Shown piece by piece: positions 16,492 through 24,750 of a stretch of DNA of 64,000 nucleotides. Origin of the DNA: CAXXOK01 sp963666755. GTDB lineage: Bacteria; Bacillota; Clostridia; Christensenellales; Aristaeellaceae. The stretch is taken from positions 620,001-684,000 of the forward strand of contig CAXXGW010000009.1 in assembly GCA_963666755.2 (NCBI GenBank), in the 5' to 3' direction. Each line of letters starts with the position of its first letter. Within the stretch, counting starts at the first letter, position 1. The notes below the pieces were generated by a model. It saw only the letters and a list, made by a program, of their open reading frames with translations. It was not told where the DNA came from and made no database searches. The position numbers and the translations under genes were made by a program.

Positions 16492-17490
16492 ATGTCCGTG
16501 ATTGACAAGATTAAGGCGAAGGCCCGGCAGAACGTAAAACATATCGTTCTGGCGGAGGGCTCCGAGCCCCGCACCGTACAAGCCGCCGCGCAGATTGCCG
16601 CGCAGGGCCTCGCCCGCGTAACCCTGCTGGGCGACCCTGCGGAGATCGCCTCTGTGGCTGCGCAGACCCATACCGACCTTTCCGGCGTTGCCCAGATCAA
16701 CCCCAAAACCAGCGAGAAGGCCGAGGCGTACGCCAACCTTCTTTTTGATCTGCGCAAGGCCAAGGGGATGACTCCCGAGCAGGCGCACGCGCTGGTGACG
16801 GGCGATCCGCTGTACTACGGCGCGGTGATGGTGAAAACCGGCGATGCGGACGGCATGGTGGCCGGCGCCATCAACTCCACGGGCAATGTGCTGCGCCCGG
16901 CATTGCAGATCATCAAGACCGCCCCGGGCATCTCGGTGGTCAGCGGCGCGTTTATCATGGAAGTGCCGGATCATCAATACGGCGATAACGGCGTGCTGAT
17001 TTTCGGCGATTGCGCCGTGATCCCCGACCCCACGGCGGACGAGCTGGCGGCCATTGCCATTGCCAGCGCCCAGACCGGCAAACAGCTCACGGGGCTGGAG
17101 CCGAAGGTTGCCATGCTCTCCTTCTCCACCAAGGGCAGCGCCAAGCACGACAACGTAACCAAAGTGCAGCAGGCTACCGCCAAGGTGCATGAGCTGGCCC
17201 CCGACCTCCAGTGCGACGGCGAGTTGCAGGCCGATGCGGCGCTGGTGGAAAGCGTCGGCGCACTCAAGGCGCCGGGCAGCACCGTGGCCGGGCATGCCAA
17301 TGTGCTGATCTTCCCCGACCTGCAGGCGGGCAACATCGGCTACAAGCTGGTGCAGCGCTTTGCGGGCGCCACGGCCGTGGGCCCCATTGTGCAGGGTCTG
17401 GCCAAGCCGGTTAACGACCTGAGCCGCGGCTGCTCCGTGGAGGACATTGTGAGCGTCGTCGCCATCACCGCTGTCAAAGCGCAAGGGTAA
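16492..17490 (+). CDS. pta: Phosphate acetyltransferase
   Basis: Converts acetyl-CoA and phosphate to acetyl phosphate and CoA, the first step of acetate production. The 332 residues match the short clostridial Pta without the N-terminal DRTGG/BioD-like domain. Typical blocks are VLAEGSEPRTVQAA, GAINSTGNVLRPALQIIKT (about 126-144), ADELAAIAIASAQTG (about 182-196), MLSFSTKGSAKHDNV and AGHANVLIFPDLQAGNIGYKL. The start has AAGGGAGG about eight bases upstream; an upstream in-frame ATG at 16423 overlaps the promoter. ackA follows after 15 bp. Confidence 0.96.
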   Translation: MSVIDKIKAKARQNVKHIVLAEGSEPRTVQAAAQIAAQGLARVTLLGDPAEIASVAAQTHTDLSGVAQINPKTSEKAEAYANLLFDLRKAKGMTPEQAHALVTGDPLYYGAVMVKTGDADGMVAGAINSTGNVLRPALQIIKTAPGISVVSGAFIMEVPDHQYGDNGVLIFGDCAVIPDPTADELAAIAIASAQTGKQLTGLEPKVAMLSFSTKGSAKHDNVTKVQQATAKVHELAPDLQCDGELQADAALVESVGALKAPGSTVAGHANVLIFPDLQAGNIGYKLVQRFAGATAVGPIVQGLAKPVNDLSRGCSVEDIVSVVAITAVKAQG

Positions 17491-17505
17491 GGAGTTATCT
17501 ACGAA

Positions 17506-18711
17506 ATGAAAGTTTTAATTCTCAACGCGGGTTCCTCGTCGCTGAAGTATCAGCTGATTGACATGAACGGCGAAAAACTGCTGGCCAAGGGGCTGGTGGA
17601 GCGCATCGGCATCGAGGGCAGCCACATCTGCCAGAAGGTCGGCGATCAGGTGTTTGACGCCGTAGCTCCCATGCAGACGCATACCGATGGCATCCAGTGG
17701 ATGCTCAAGGCTCTGACCGACCCGGTCAAGGGTGCGGTGCGCAGCATGGATGAAATCGGCGCGGTGGGCCACCGCGTGCTGCACGGCGGCGAGCGGTTTA
17801 CCGCCAGCGTGCGCATCAATCAGGATGTCAAGGACGCCATCCGCGACAACATCCCGCTGGGCCCGCTGCACAACCCCGCCAACCTGATGGGCATTGAGGC
17901 CTGCGAAAAGGTAATGCCCACCACCCCCAACGTGGCGGTGTTCGATACGGCCTTCCACCAGACGATGCCGAAAAAATCCTACCTGTACGGCGTGCCGATG
18001 GAGTACTACAAAAAGCTGCATGTGCGCCGCTACGGCTTCCACGGCACCAGTCACCGCTACGTCAGCAAGCGCGTGTGCGAGTTTTTGGGGATGGATCGCG
18101 CGCACAGCCGCGTGATTACCTGCCATCTGGGCAACGGCTCCAGCCTTGCCGCGGTGCTGAACGGCAAGTGCCTGGATACCAGCATGGGCATTACGCCACT
18201 GGAAGGCGTGCTGATGGGCACCCGCTCCGGCAGCCTCGACCCCGCGGTGGTGCAGTACATTGCCAACAACGAGCACATGAATGTGGACGAAGTGCTTTCC
18301 CTGCTCAATAAAAAGAGCGGCCTTCTGGGCGTCAGCGGCATTTCCAGCGACATGCGCGATATCGATGCCGCGGCCGACGCAGGCAACGAGCAGGCCATCA
18401 TCGCGCGGGATATGCTGGTGTGGGGCATCCGCAAGTACATCGGCGCGTATGCCGCCGAGATGAACGGCGTGGACGCGATCGTGTTTACCGCCGGCATCGG
18501 CGAAAACAACACCAACCTGCGCGCCATGGTCATGGAAGGGTTTGACTATCTGGGTACGAAGCTCGACCTGGAAAAGAACAAAACCCGCGAGGAGGCTGTG
18601 ATCTCCACCGACGACAGCCGGGTGAAGGTTTGCGTGATCCCCACCAACGAAGAGCTGGTGATCGCCCGCGATACGCTGGCGATTGTGGAGGGCAAACCCA
18701 TCACGGACTGA
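17506..18711 (+). CDS. ackA: Acetate kinase
   Basis: ASKHA-fold kinase converting acetyl phosphate and ADP to acetate and ATP, the substrate-level phosphorylation step paired with Pta. At 401 residues it is the usual length. Signatures include VLILNAGSSSLKYQL (residues 3-17), FDTAFHQTMP (about 146-155), RYGFHGTSHRYVS (about 174-186), CHLGNGSSLAAV (about 206-217) and FTAGIGENN (about 326-334). SD AAGGAG. It shares the pta promoter. Confidence 0.98.
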   Translation: MKVLILNAGSSSLKYQLIDMNGEKLLAKGLVERIGIEGSHICQKVGDQVFDAVAPMQTHTDGIQWMLKALTDPVKGAVRSMDEIGAVGHRVLHGGERFTASVRINQDVKDAIRDNIPLGPLHNPANLMGIEACEKVMPTTPNVAVFDTAFHQTMPKKSYLYGVPMEYYKKLHVRRYGFHGTSHRYVSKRVCEFLGMDRAHSRVITCHLGNGSSLAAVLNGKCLDTSMGITPLEGVLMGTRSGSLDPAVVQYIANNEHMNVDEVLSLLNKKSGLLGVSGISSDMRDIDAAADAGNEQAIIARDMLVWGIRKYIGAYAAEMNGVDAIVFTAGIGENNTNLRAMVMEGFDYLGTKLDLEKNKTREEAVISTDDSRVKVCVIPTNEELVIARDTLAIVEGKPITD

Positions 18712-18732
18712 CCCCCGCCCGTAAAATTCCAT

Positions 18733-18761
18733 TTGACAAGCGGGTAAAAGCGCCTTATAAT
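18733..18761 (+). promoter_or_regulatory. Consensus sigma-A promoter for DUF177-rpmF
   Basis: Perfect TTGACA (18733-18738), 17 bp, perfect TATAAT (18756-18761), 30 bp before the DUF177 start. It is the only promoter seen here matching consensus at both hexamers with optimal spacing, as expected for a ribosomal-protein transcript. Confidence 0.9.
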
Positions 18762-18790
18762 ACAACTTGGTCACGTTTGAGGAGGAACCT

Positions 18791-19300
18791 ATGGAGTTGG
18801 ATGTTTCCAAAGCCCTGCTGACGCCGGGAACGGAGTTTCCGTTTGCGGTCGAGGTTACGGTTCCGCCGCAGGATGTGGTCGGAGAAACGGTTACCTTTGA
18901 CACGGTCGCGTTGCAAGGCACTTACAGCGCGCTGGACGGCGTTGTCCAGCTGGCAGGATGGCTGACGACCACAGCCCACGCCGCATGCGCCTTGTGCCTG
19001 AACGCAGTGGACGCCCCCTTGCGCATCGCATTCGACGAACGCTACCGCAAGGACGCCAATGAGATCGAAGACGAGGCTTTCCGTTATGAGGGGAGCAAGG
19101 CGCCCCTCGACCAACTCGCGCTGACGCTGCTGATGCTCAACCTGCCCATGCGCTTCCTTTGCGAAGGGGGCTGCGGAAACGGGGCGGAACATCCGGCGGG
19201 CGTACAGACCATTTTCAAGAGCTCGTGCGAAGAGGAATCGCCGACACAGCGTCCTTTTGAAGCATTGCAGCGCTTGCTGACAAAGGATGAGGAGGTGTAG
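18791..19300 (+). CDS. DUF177/YceD family protein
   Basis: Member of the YceD/DUF177 family, almost always encoded just before rpmF and implicated in large-subunit rRNA accumulation (family knowledge). The 169 residues show the conserved cysteine pattern, CALCL near residue 66 and CEGGC near residue 127, which may bind metal, plus the acidic middle EIEDEAFRYEG. The start at 18791 has GGAGG six bases upstream; an in-frame GTG at 18767 precedes the SD. The gap to rpmF is three bases, so the pair is co-translated. Confidence 0.9.
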   Translation: MELDVSKALLTPGTEFPFAVEVTVPPQDVVGETVTFDTVALQGTYSALDGVVQLAGWLTTTAHAACALCLNAVDAPLRIAFDERYRKDANEIEDEAFRYEGSKAPLDQLALTLLMLNLPMRFLCEGGCGNGAEHPAGVQTIFKSSCEEESPTQRPFEALQRLLTKDEEV

Positions 19301-19303
19301 ACC

Positions 19304-19501
19304 ATGGCTCTTCCGAAAGGAAAAATTTCGCGTGCTCGCGGCCGCAGCCGTCGCGCCAACTGGAAGCTGACCCTGCCCGGCATCGTGGAATGCCCGCAGT
19401 GCCACCAGAAGAAGCTGTCCCATCGTGTGTGCAAGCATTGCGGTTATTACAACGGCAAACAGGTCGTTGATATGACCGAAAACAAAAAGGAAAACGCGTA
19501 A
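19304..19501 (+). CDS. rpmF: 50S ribosomal protein L32, zinc-binding form
   Basis: The 65-residue protein begins MALPKGKISRARGRSRRANW, the L32 signature. It has two cysteine pairs, CPQC (residues 30-33) and CKHC (43-46), marking the zinc-containing C+ paralogue. The SD GGAGG is in the end of the upstream gene. Confidence 0.98.
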   Translation: MALPKGKISRARGRSRRANWKLTLPGIVECPQCHQKKLSHRVCKHCGYYNGKQVVDMTENKKENA

Positions 19502-19513
19502 GTTTTCCCATTC

Positions 19514-19537
19514 CCGGGGCCGCGCAAGCGGCCCCGG
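19514..19537 (+). terminator. Hairpin after rpmF
   Basis: A perfect 10-bp stem (CCGGGGCCGC and complement) with a GCAA tetraloop begins 13 bases after rpmF. There is no T-run. No promoter is evident between here and the valS T-box, so read-through into the T-box is possible. Confidence 0.5.
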
Positions 19538-19544
19538 CGAACTT

Positions 19545-19797
19545 CCGCCTGAAGAACGGGAGGAGTACGCACCCTCGCCCTGCAGAGAGAACGATCCGCT
19601 GGCTGGAAGATCGTTTGGAATGCGGCGGTGCGGAAAGTCGCCCGGGAAGGCGCAGCGTGAGGTGCGCGGGGTTTGCCCGTGCGTTTAGCGCTGTCGGCAG
19701 CGCCCGTTACAGCGCATTCGAGGCGGCGGCGTTGAGCCGTCGCGCAGCAAGGTGGTACCACGGAGCCGCTCCGTCCTTCGGACGAGGTGGCTTTTTG
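19545..19797 (+). promoter_or_regulatory. T-box leader with GUC (valine) specifier, upstream of valS
   Basis: The T-box antiterminator sequence AAGGTGGTACCACGG (19749-19763) is followed by a terminator hairpin (about 19763-19796) ending CTTTTT. In stem I, AGTA (19564-19567) faces a loop closed by GCACC/GGTGC and CGGG/CCCG helices. The 3' side of that loop carries GTC at 19637-19639, a valine codon. Uncharged tRNA(Val) should promote read-through into the small membrane protein gene and valS. Confidence 0.92.
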
Positions 19798-19815
19798 CAT
19801 TTTGGAGGGATGGGT

Positions 19816-20019
19816 ATGTCGTACTGGGAGGGTGTGATTTCCCGCGTGAATGTGCCGGGGTTGCTGCTGCTGCTGGTGGGGGCGCTGCTGACCTACGGCG
19901 CGCCGAAACTGGCGCCCCGCATCGATCCCAAAGGAGGCGATCGGGCTGTCGTGCCCCTGAAGGTCGCCGGGTTGGTGCTCGCGGTGGCGGGCGCGGTTCT
20001 CAGTTTGCTGATTCCGTAG
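19816..20019 (+). CDS. Small two-helix membrane protein between the valS T-box and valS
   Basis: A 67-residue protein with TTTGGAGGG six bases before the ATG. It has two clear hydrophobic segments, about residues 14-29 and 48-66, joined by a short charged linker (PKLAPRIDPKGGDR), which predicts a hairpin membrane protein. I do not recognise a family. It lies after the T-box terminator and 36 bp before valS, so it should be co-transcribed under tRNA(Val) control. It could be a genuine small protein or a weakly used leader frame; the good SD and hydrophobic pattern favour a real gene. Confidence 0.65.
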   Translation: MSYWEGVISRVNVPGLLLLLVGALLTYGAPKLAPRIDPKGGDRAVVPLKVAGLVLAVAGAVLSLLIP

Positions 20020-20055
20020 GCCTGTGCAGGCCCATGTTAAAGGAGCGTAAACCCG

Positions 20056-22710
20056 ATGAGTGAAACCAAACCGACGCTGGATATGGACAAGGTGTACAAC
20101 CCCCAGGAAATTGAAGATAAGCTCTACCGCATGTGGGAGGAGTCCGGCGCGTTTATAGCGCGCCGCGTGGAAGGGAAAAAGCCCTATACCATCGTGATGC
20201 CGCCGCCCAACATTACCGGGCAGCTGCACATGGGGCACGCGATGGATTGCCTCCTGCAGGACGCGCCCATCCGGTACCACCGCATGAAGGGCGACCCGAC
20301 CCTTTGGCTGCCCGGAACCGACCACGCGTCCATCGCCACCGAAGTGAAAATCGTGGAGCAGCTGAAAAAGGAAGGGCTCAGCAAAGAAGCCATCGGCCGC
20401 GACGCGTTTCTGGAGCGCGCCTGGAAATGGAAGGCCGAGTACGGCGGGCGCATCAACCGGCAGCAGCGCCGTCTGGGCGCCAGCTGCGACTGGACGCGCG
20501 AGCGCTTTACAATGGATGAAGGCTGCAACCGCGCCGTGCGCGAGGTGTTTGTGAACCTCTACCGCAAGGGCTTGATCTATCGCGGCGATCGCATTATCAA
20601 CTGGTGCCCTGTGTGCCGCACGGCCCTGTCCGACGCCGAGGTGGAGTATGAGGAGCAGCACAGCCACCTGTGGCACATCCGTTACCCGGCTGCCGACGGC
20701 GGGCCGGGCGTGGTGGTAGCGACCACGCGCCCCGAAACCATGCTGGGCGATACTGCCGTGGCCGTGCACCCCGACGATGCGCGCTACACCGCTCTGGTGG
20801 GCAAGCAGGTGGTGCTTCCGCTGGTGGGCAGGCTGATCCCCGTGGTGGCGGATACCTATGTGGATATGACCTTTGGCACCGGCGCGGTGAAGATCACCCC
20901 GGCGCACGACCCCAACGATTTTGAGGTGGCGCAGCGCCACCAGCTGGAAATCCTCCGCGTGACCAATGACGACGGCACCATGAACGAGCTGGCCGGCGTC
21001 TATCAGGGCATGCCGGAAACGGAGTGCCGCAAAGCCGTGGTGCAGGAGCTGGAAAAGCAGGGCTATCTGGTGAAAACCGAGGATTATACCCACAACGTGG
21101 GCACCTGCTACCGCTGTCACACCACCGTGGACCCCGTGACCAGCCTGCAGTGGTTTGTGAAAATGGAACCGCTGGCCAAACCCGCCATCGAAGTGGTGCG
21201 CAACGGCCAGACCCGATTCCTGCCGGAGCGTTTCTCCAAAATCTATTTCAACTGGATGGAGAATATCCGCGACTGGTGCATCAGCCGCCATTTGTGGTGG
21301 GGGCACCGCATCCCCGCGTGGTACTGTCAGGAATGCGGCGAAATGATGGTGGAACCCGAAGCGCCGGATCGCTGCCCCAAGTGTGGCAGCACCCGCCTTG
21401 TGCAGGACGAGGATGTGCTGGACACGTGGTTTTCTTCGGCGCTGTGGCCGTTCAGCACATTGGGCTGGCCGGAGCAAACGGAGGATTTGCGCTATTTCTA
21501 CCCCACCAATATGCTGGTGACGGGCTACGACATCATTTTCTTCTGGGTGGCGCGCATGATTTTCAGCGGCATCGAGCAGATGGGGCAGACTCCGTTTGAT
21601 ACGGTGCTGATCCACGGCCTGGTGCGCGATGCGCAGGGGCGCAAAATGTCCAAGAGCCTTGGCAACGGCGTGGACCCGCTGGAAGTGATCGACCAGTACG
21701 GCGCGGACGCGCTACGCTTCTCGCTGGCGATGGGCATCAGCCCCGGCAACGACACCCGGTATTCCACCGAAAAGGTGGAGGCGGCCCGCAACTTTGCCAA
21801 CAAGGTGTGGAACGCCAGCCGCTTCGTGCTGATGAATCTGGAACAGCGCGAAACTATCGACCCCGACGCGCTGACCCTGCCTGACCGGTGGATCCTCTCC
21901 CGGTTGCAGAAAACCATCGCGGAAGTGAGCGCCCATATGGAGGACGGCGATTTCGGCCTGTCCGCCAACCGCATCTACGAGTTTACATGGAGCGAGTTCT
22001 GCGACTGGTACATTGAGCTGAGCAAAGGCCGCCTGACCGGTGAGGACGAGGCGCAGAAGCGCAACGTGCGCGCGGTGCTCGCGCTGGTGCTGGAAAGCCT
22101 GCTCAAGCTCCTGCATCCGTTCATGCCCTACCTGACCGAGGAGGTGTACCAGCACCTGCCCGCCGCACAGGGGATGCTCATCCTCGCGCGGTGGCCGGAA
22201 GTGGAACCCGCCTATGCCTTTGAGGCCGACGAGCGCCGTATGGAGGGTCTGATGGAGATCATCCGCGTGATTCGCAACCTGCGCGCGGAGATGAAGGTGG
22301 CCCCCGGCAAGCGCACGCATGTGACGTTGTTGCCCGAAGCGGGCTGGGAGGACACCATCGCCCTCGCCGAGCCGTACCTGCAACGGTTGGCCGGCGCCAG
22401 CAGCGTGACCGTGGGCCATAAAGGGGACACGAGCGCGGCCAAGACCGTTTCCGCCGTGTGCGCGCCCGCGGAAATTCGCATTCCGCTGGGCGAGCTGGTG
22501 GATTTGGAAAAGGAAATTGCGCGTCTGGGCAAGGAGCACGCGGCGCTGGCCTCGGAGATTGAGCGCACCGAAGCCCGGCTGCAGAACCCCGGCTTTACCG
22601 GCAAAGCGCCCGCAGCGCTGGTGGAACAGGAGCGCGAAAAGCTCGCCACCAACCGCACCATGCTGGAGGCGCTGGCCCAGCGTTTGGAAAGCCTGCGCGC
22701 CGACGCGTAA
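20056..22710 (+). CDS. valS: Valyl-tRNA synthetase
   Basis: Class Ia aminoacyl-tRNA synthetase charging tRNA(Val), 884 residues. It has the HIGH motif in PPPNITGQLHMGHAMD (about 50-65), the editing (CP1) domain with TTRPETMLGDTAVAVHP (about 223-239), a zinc-binding CQECGE...CPKCGS pair (about 424-450), KMSKS in GRKMSKSLGNGVDP (about 530-543), the anticodon-binding domain, and the C-terminal ValS coiled coil (about 810-884). Regulated by the upstream T-box. Confidence 0.98.
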   Translation: MSETKPTLDMDKVYNPQEIEDKLYRMWEESGAFIARRVEGKKPYTIVMPPPNITGQLHMGHAMDCLLQDAPIRYHRMKGDPTLWLPGTDHASIATEVKIVEQLKKEGLSKEAIGRDAFLERAWKWKAEYGGRINRQQRRLGASCDWTRERFTMDEGCNRAVREVFVNLYRKGLIYRGDRIINWCPVCRTALSDAEVEYEEQHSHLWHIRYPAADGGPGVVVATTRPETMLGDTAVAVHPDDARYTALVGKQVVLPLVGRLIPVVADTYVDMTFGTGAVKITPAHDPNDFEVAQRHQLEILRVTNDDGTMNELAGVYQGMPETECRKAVVQELEKQGYLVKTEDYTHNVGTCYRCHTTVDPVTSLQWFVKMEPLAKPAIEVVRNGQTRFLPERFSKIYFNWMENIRDWCISRHLWWGHRIPAWYCQECGEMMVEPEAPDRCPKCGSTRLVQDEDVLDTWFSSALWPFSTLGWPEQTEDLRYFYPTNMLVTGYDIIFFWVARMIFSGIEQMGQTPFDTVLIHGLVRDAQGRKMSKSLGNGVDPLEVIDQYGADALRFSLAMGISPGNDTRYSTEKVEAARNFANKVWNASRFVLMNLEQRETIDPDALTLPDRWILSRLQKTIAEVSAHMEDGDFGLSANRIYEFTWSEFCDWYIELSKGRLTGEDEAQKRNVRAVLALVLESLLKLLHPFMPYLTEEVYQHLPAAQGMLILARWPEVEPAYAFEADERRMEGLMEIIRVIRNLRAEMKVAPGKRTHVTLLPEAGWEDTIALAEPYLQRLAGASSVTVGHKGDTSAAKTVSAVCAPAEIRIPLGELVDLEKEIARLGKEHAALASEIERTEARLQNPGFTGKAPAALVEQEREKLATNRTMLEALAQRLESLRADA

Positions 22711-22804
22711 CCAGCCCCGAACCGAACGACGCGGCGCAAGCCTGCGGAAAGGAAGGGCGAGCATACCCGGGAACCGGCCCGGGTTGACTCGCTGCCGATA
22801 GCCT

Positions 22805-23755
22805 ATGGCACAATCCTTTCACCATGTGCCCGTGCTCTTTGCCGAGGTCATGGCCTGGCTGGCGCCGCATCCGGGCGGGGTGTACCTGGACGGTACGCTC
22901 GGCGGCGGCGGCCACAGCGAGGGCATCCTGCGCGCAGCCGACGGGCAGGCGACGCTTTACGGCATCGACCGCGACCCGGCGGCCATCGCTGCCGCGACGG
23001 AGCGGCTCAAGGCGTATCCGGGCTTTCATGCGCTGCACGGTAATTTTCACGATGCCGGGGCGCTGCTGGCCGAAGCGGGCGCGCCCCCTTTGGACGGCGC
23101 GCTGCTGGATTTGGGGGTCAGCAGCCACCAGCTGGATACCGCGGAGCGCGGCTTCAGCTACCATGAGGATGCGCCGCTGGACATGCGCATGGACCCCTCG
23201 CACGGGCGCACCGCCGCCGAATACCTGGCGCAGGTGAGCGTGGCGGAGTTCCGCCGGGTGCTGAGCGAGTACGGCGAGGAAAAATGGGCGGCGCGCATTG
23301 CCACCCTGTTGGACGAGAAACGGCGGGAAAAGCCCATCCTGACCACGCTGGATTTGGTGGCCGTGGTGGATGCGGCCATCCCTAAAGCCGTGCGCCGCAA
23401 GGATGAGGGGCACCCCGCCCGCCGCACCTTTCAGGCGGTGCGCATCGCCCTGAATGACGAACTGGACCCGCTGGAAGCCGCGCTGCGCGACCTTGCGAAC
23501 CTGCTGGCCCCGGGCGGCAGGCTTCTGGTGATTACCTTCCACTCCCTGGAGGATCGGGTGGTGAAAAACACCTTCCGCAGCCTGCAATACCCGTGCACCT
23601 GCCCGCCCAAAGCCCCCATCTGTACCTGCGGCAAAACGCCGCTGGGCCGCGTGCTGGGCGGCGGCGCCATTCCCCCCGGCGCGGAGGAGCTGGAAGCCAA
23701 CCCCCGCGCACGCAGCGCTAAACTGCGGGTGTTTGAACGCCGGGCGCAGGCATAA
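22805..23755 (+). CDS. rsmH: 16S rRNA (cytosine-1402-N4)-methyltransferase
   Basis: SAM-dependent enzyme that N4-methylates C1402 in the 30S decoding centre. The 316 residues show HVPVLFAEVM, motif I YLDGTLGGGGHSEGIL (about 28-43), LLDLGVSSHQLD, GFSYHEDAPLDMRMD and FHSLEDRVVKNTF near residue 243. The ATG at 22805 has no recognisable SD within 20 bases, which is odd among these genes; a CCCGGG hairpin lies just upstream. Unlike in most Firmicutes it is not followed by ftsL/pbp in a dcw cluster but stands alone before rsmI. Confidence 0.96.
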   Translation: MAQSFHHVPVLFAEVMAWLAPHPGGVYLDGTLGGGGHSEGILRAADGQATLYGIDRDPAAIAAATERLKAYPGFHALHGNFHDAGALLAEAGAPPLDGALLDLGVSSHQLDTAERGFSYHEDAPLDMRMDPSHGRTAAEYLAQVSVAEFRRVLSEYGEEKWAARIATLLDEKRREKPILTTLDLVAVVDAAIPKAVRRKDEGHPARRTFQAVRIALNDELDPLEAALRDLANLLAPGGRLLVITFHSLEDRVVKNTFRSLQYPCTCPPKAPICTCGKTPLGRVLGGGAIPPGAEELEANPRARSAKLRVFERRAQA

Positions 23756-23781
23756 TCGCTGGCTTCAACCACGAAACCTGA

Positions 23782-23812
23782 TTCGCCCCGCGCTTGACAG
23801 CCGCGGGGCGAA
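23782..23812 (+). terminator. Hairpin after rsmH whose loop holds the next -35 box
   Basis: A perfect 11-bp stem (TTCGCCCCGCG and complement) has a 9-base loop, starting 26 bases after rsmH. There is no T-run. The loop contains TTGAC of the rsmI promoter. Confidence 0.5.
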
Positions 23813-23822
23813 CGCCTATGCT
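23794..23822 (+). promoter_or_regulatory. Promoter for rsmI-recQ, -35 inside a hairpin loop
   Basis: TTGACA (23794-23799), 17 bp, TATGCT (23817-23822), 65 bp before the rsmI start. Confidence 0.65.
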
Positions 23823-23886
23823 GTGGGGCAGGGGTTCCCGGTCGGCAGGGCGAGGGAACCGTTTGCAATGCAGGAGGTGGATCCCC

Positions 23887-24750
23887 ATGCCTACGCTTTA
23901 CGTGGTCGCCACGCCCATCGGCAATCTGCAGGAATGCTCCCCCCGCGCGGTGGAAACGTTGCGCGCGGTGCGGCTGATCGCGGCGGAGGATACGCGGGTT
24001 ACGCAAAAGCTGCTGGCCGCGTTTGATATCCACACCCCGCTGACCAGCTGCCATGAGCACAACGAGCGCGGCAAGGCGGAGCAGATTGTGCGGCGGATGC
24101 TGGACGAGCAGATCGACGTGGCCCTGACGACGGACGCGGGCACGCCCTGCATCAGCGATCCCGGCAGCCTGCTTGCGGCGGAGGCGATCCGTTGCGGCAT
24201 CCCCGTGCTGGCGGTGGCAGGCCCGACCGCGATGGCCGCCGCGCTGAGCGTGAGCGGTTTTACGGTAGAGGAGTTTACGTTCTACGGATTTTTACCCCGC
24301 GCCCGGGGCGAGCTGCGCGAAAAGCTGCTTGCCATGGCGCGGCAAAGCAAGCTGGCTGTGGTGCACGAATCGCCCCACCGGGTGGTCGATCTGCTGGAAT
24401 GTGTGCGCGATGTGCTACCGCAGACCCTCGTGAGCGCCAGCTGCGATTTAACCAAGAAATTTGAGCGTACCGTGCGCGGCGGGGTGGACGCGGTGCTGGA
24501 CGACCTGCGGGCGAACCCCAAGGCGGAGCGCGGGGAATACTGCCTTGTGCTGGAGTGGCATGATGTGCCGGAGGCGCCCGCGCCGCCCAGCCCGCTATCG
24601 CTGGAGGCGCGGCTGTTTGACGGCGTGGCGCGCGGGCTTACGCTCCGCCAAAGCATGGAGGCGCTGCAAGCCGAAGGGGAACGGAAGAACGCCGTTTATG
24701 CCGCCGGGTTGCGCGTGAAGGCGCTCTTGGCGGAGGATGCCGACGTATGA
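23887..24750 (+). CDS. rsmI: 16S rRNA (cytidine-1402-2'-O)-methyltransferase
   Basis: Tetrapyrrole-methylase-fold enzyme that 2'-O-methylates C1402, the same nucleotide modified by RsmH next door. The 287 residues contain LYVVATPIGNLQECSPRAVE at the N terminus, AAEDTRVTQKLL, SCHEHNE, TTDAGTPCISDPG (about 79-91), VLAVAGPTAMAAALSVSG and YGFLPRA. The start was chosen for AGGAGGT eight bases upstream; upstream in-frame starts would add an unrelated N terminus. It overlaps recQ by four bases (ATGA). Confidence 0.96.
   Translation: MPTLYVVATPIGNLQECSPRAVETLRAVRLIAAEDTRVTQKLLAAFDIHTPLTSCHEHNERGKAEQIVRRMLDEQIDVALTTDAGTPCISDPGSLLAAEAIRCGIPVLAVAGPTAMAAALSVSGFTVEEFTFYGFLPRARGELREKLLAMARQSKLAVVHESPHRVVDLLECVRDVLPQTLVSASCDLTKKFERTVRGGVDAVLDDLRANPKAERGEYCLVLEWHDVPEAPAPPSPLSLEARLFDGVARGLTLRQSMEALQAEGERKNAVYAAGLRVKALLAEDADV

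Noticed and set aside
19447..21615. A 722-codon minus-strand open frame across the T-box and valS
   Set aside because: Antisense shadow of valS codon bias; it has no domain, no SD and crosses a conserved RNA leader.
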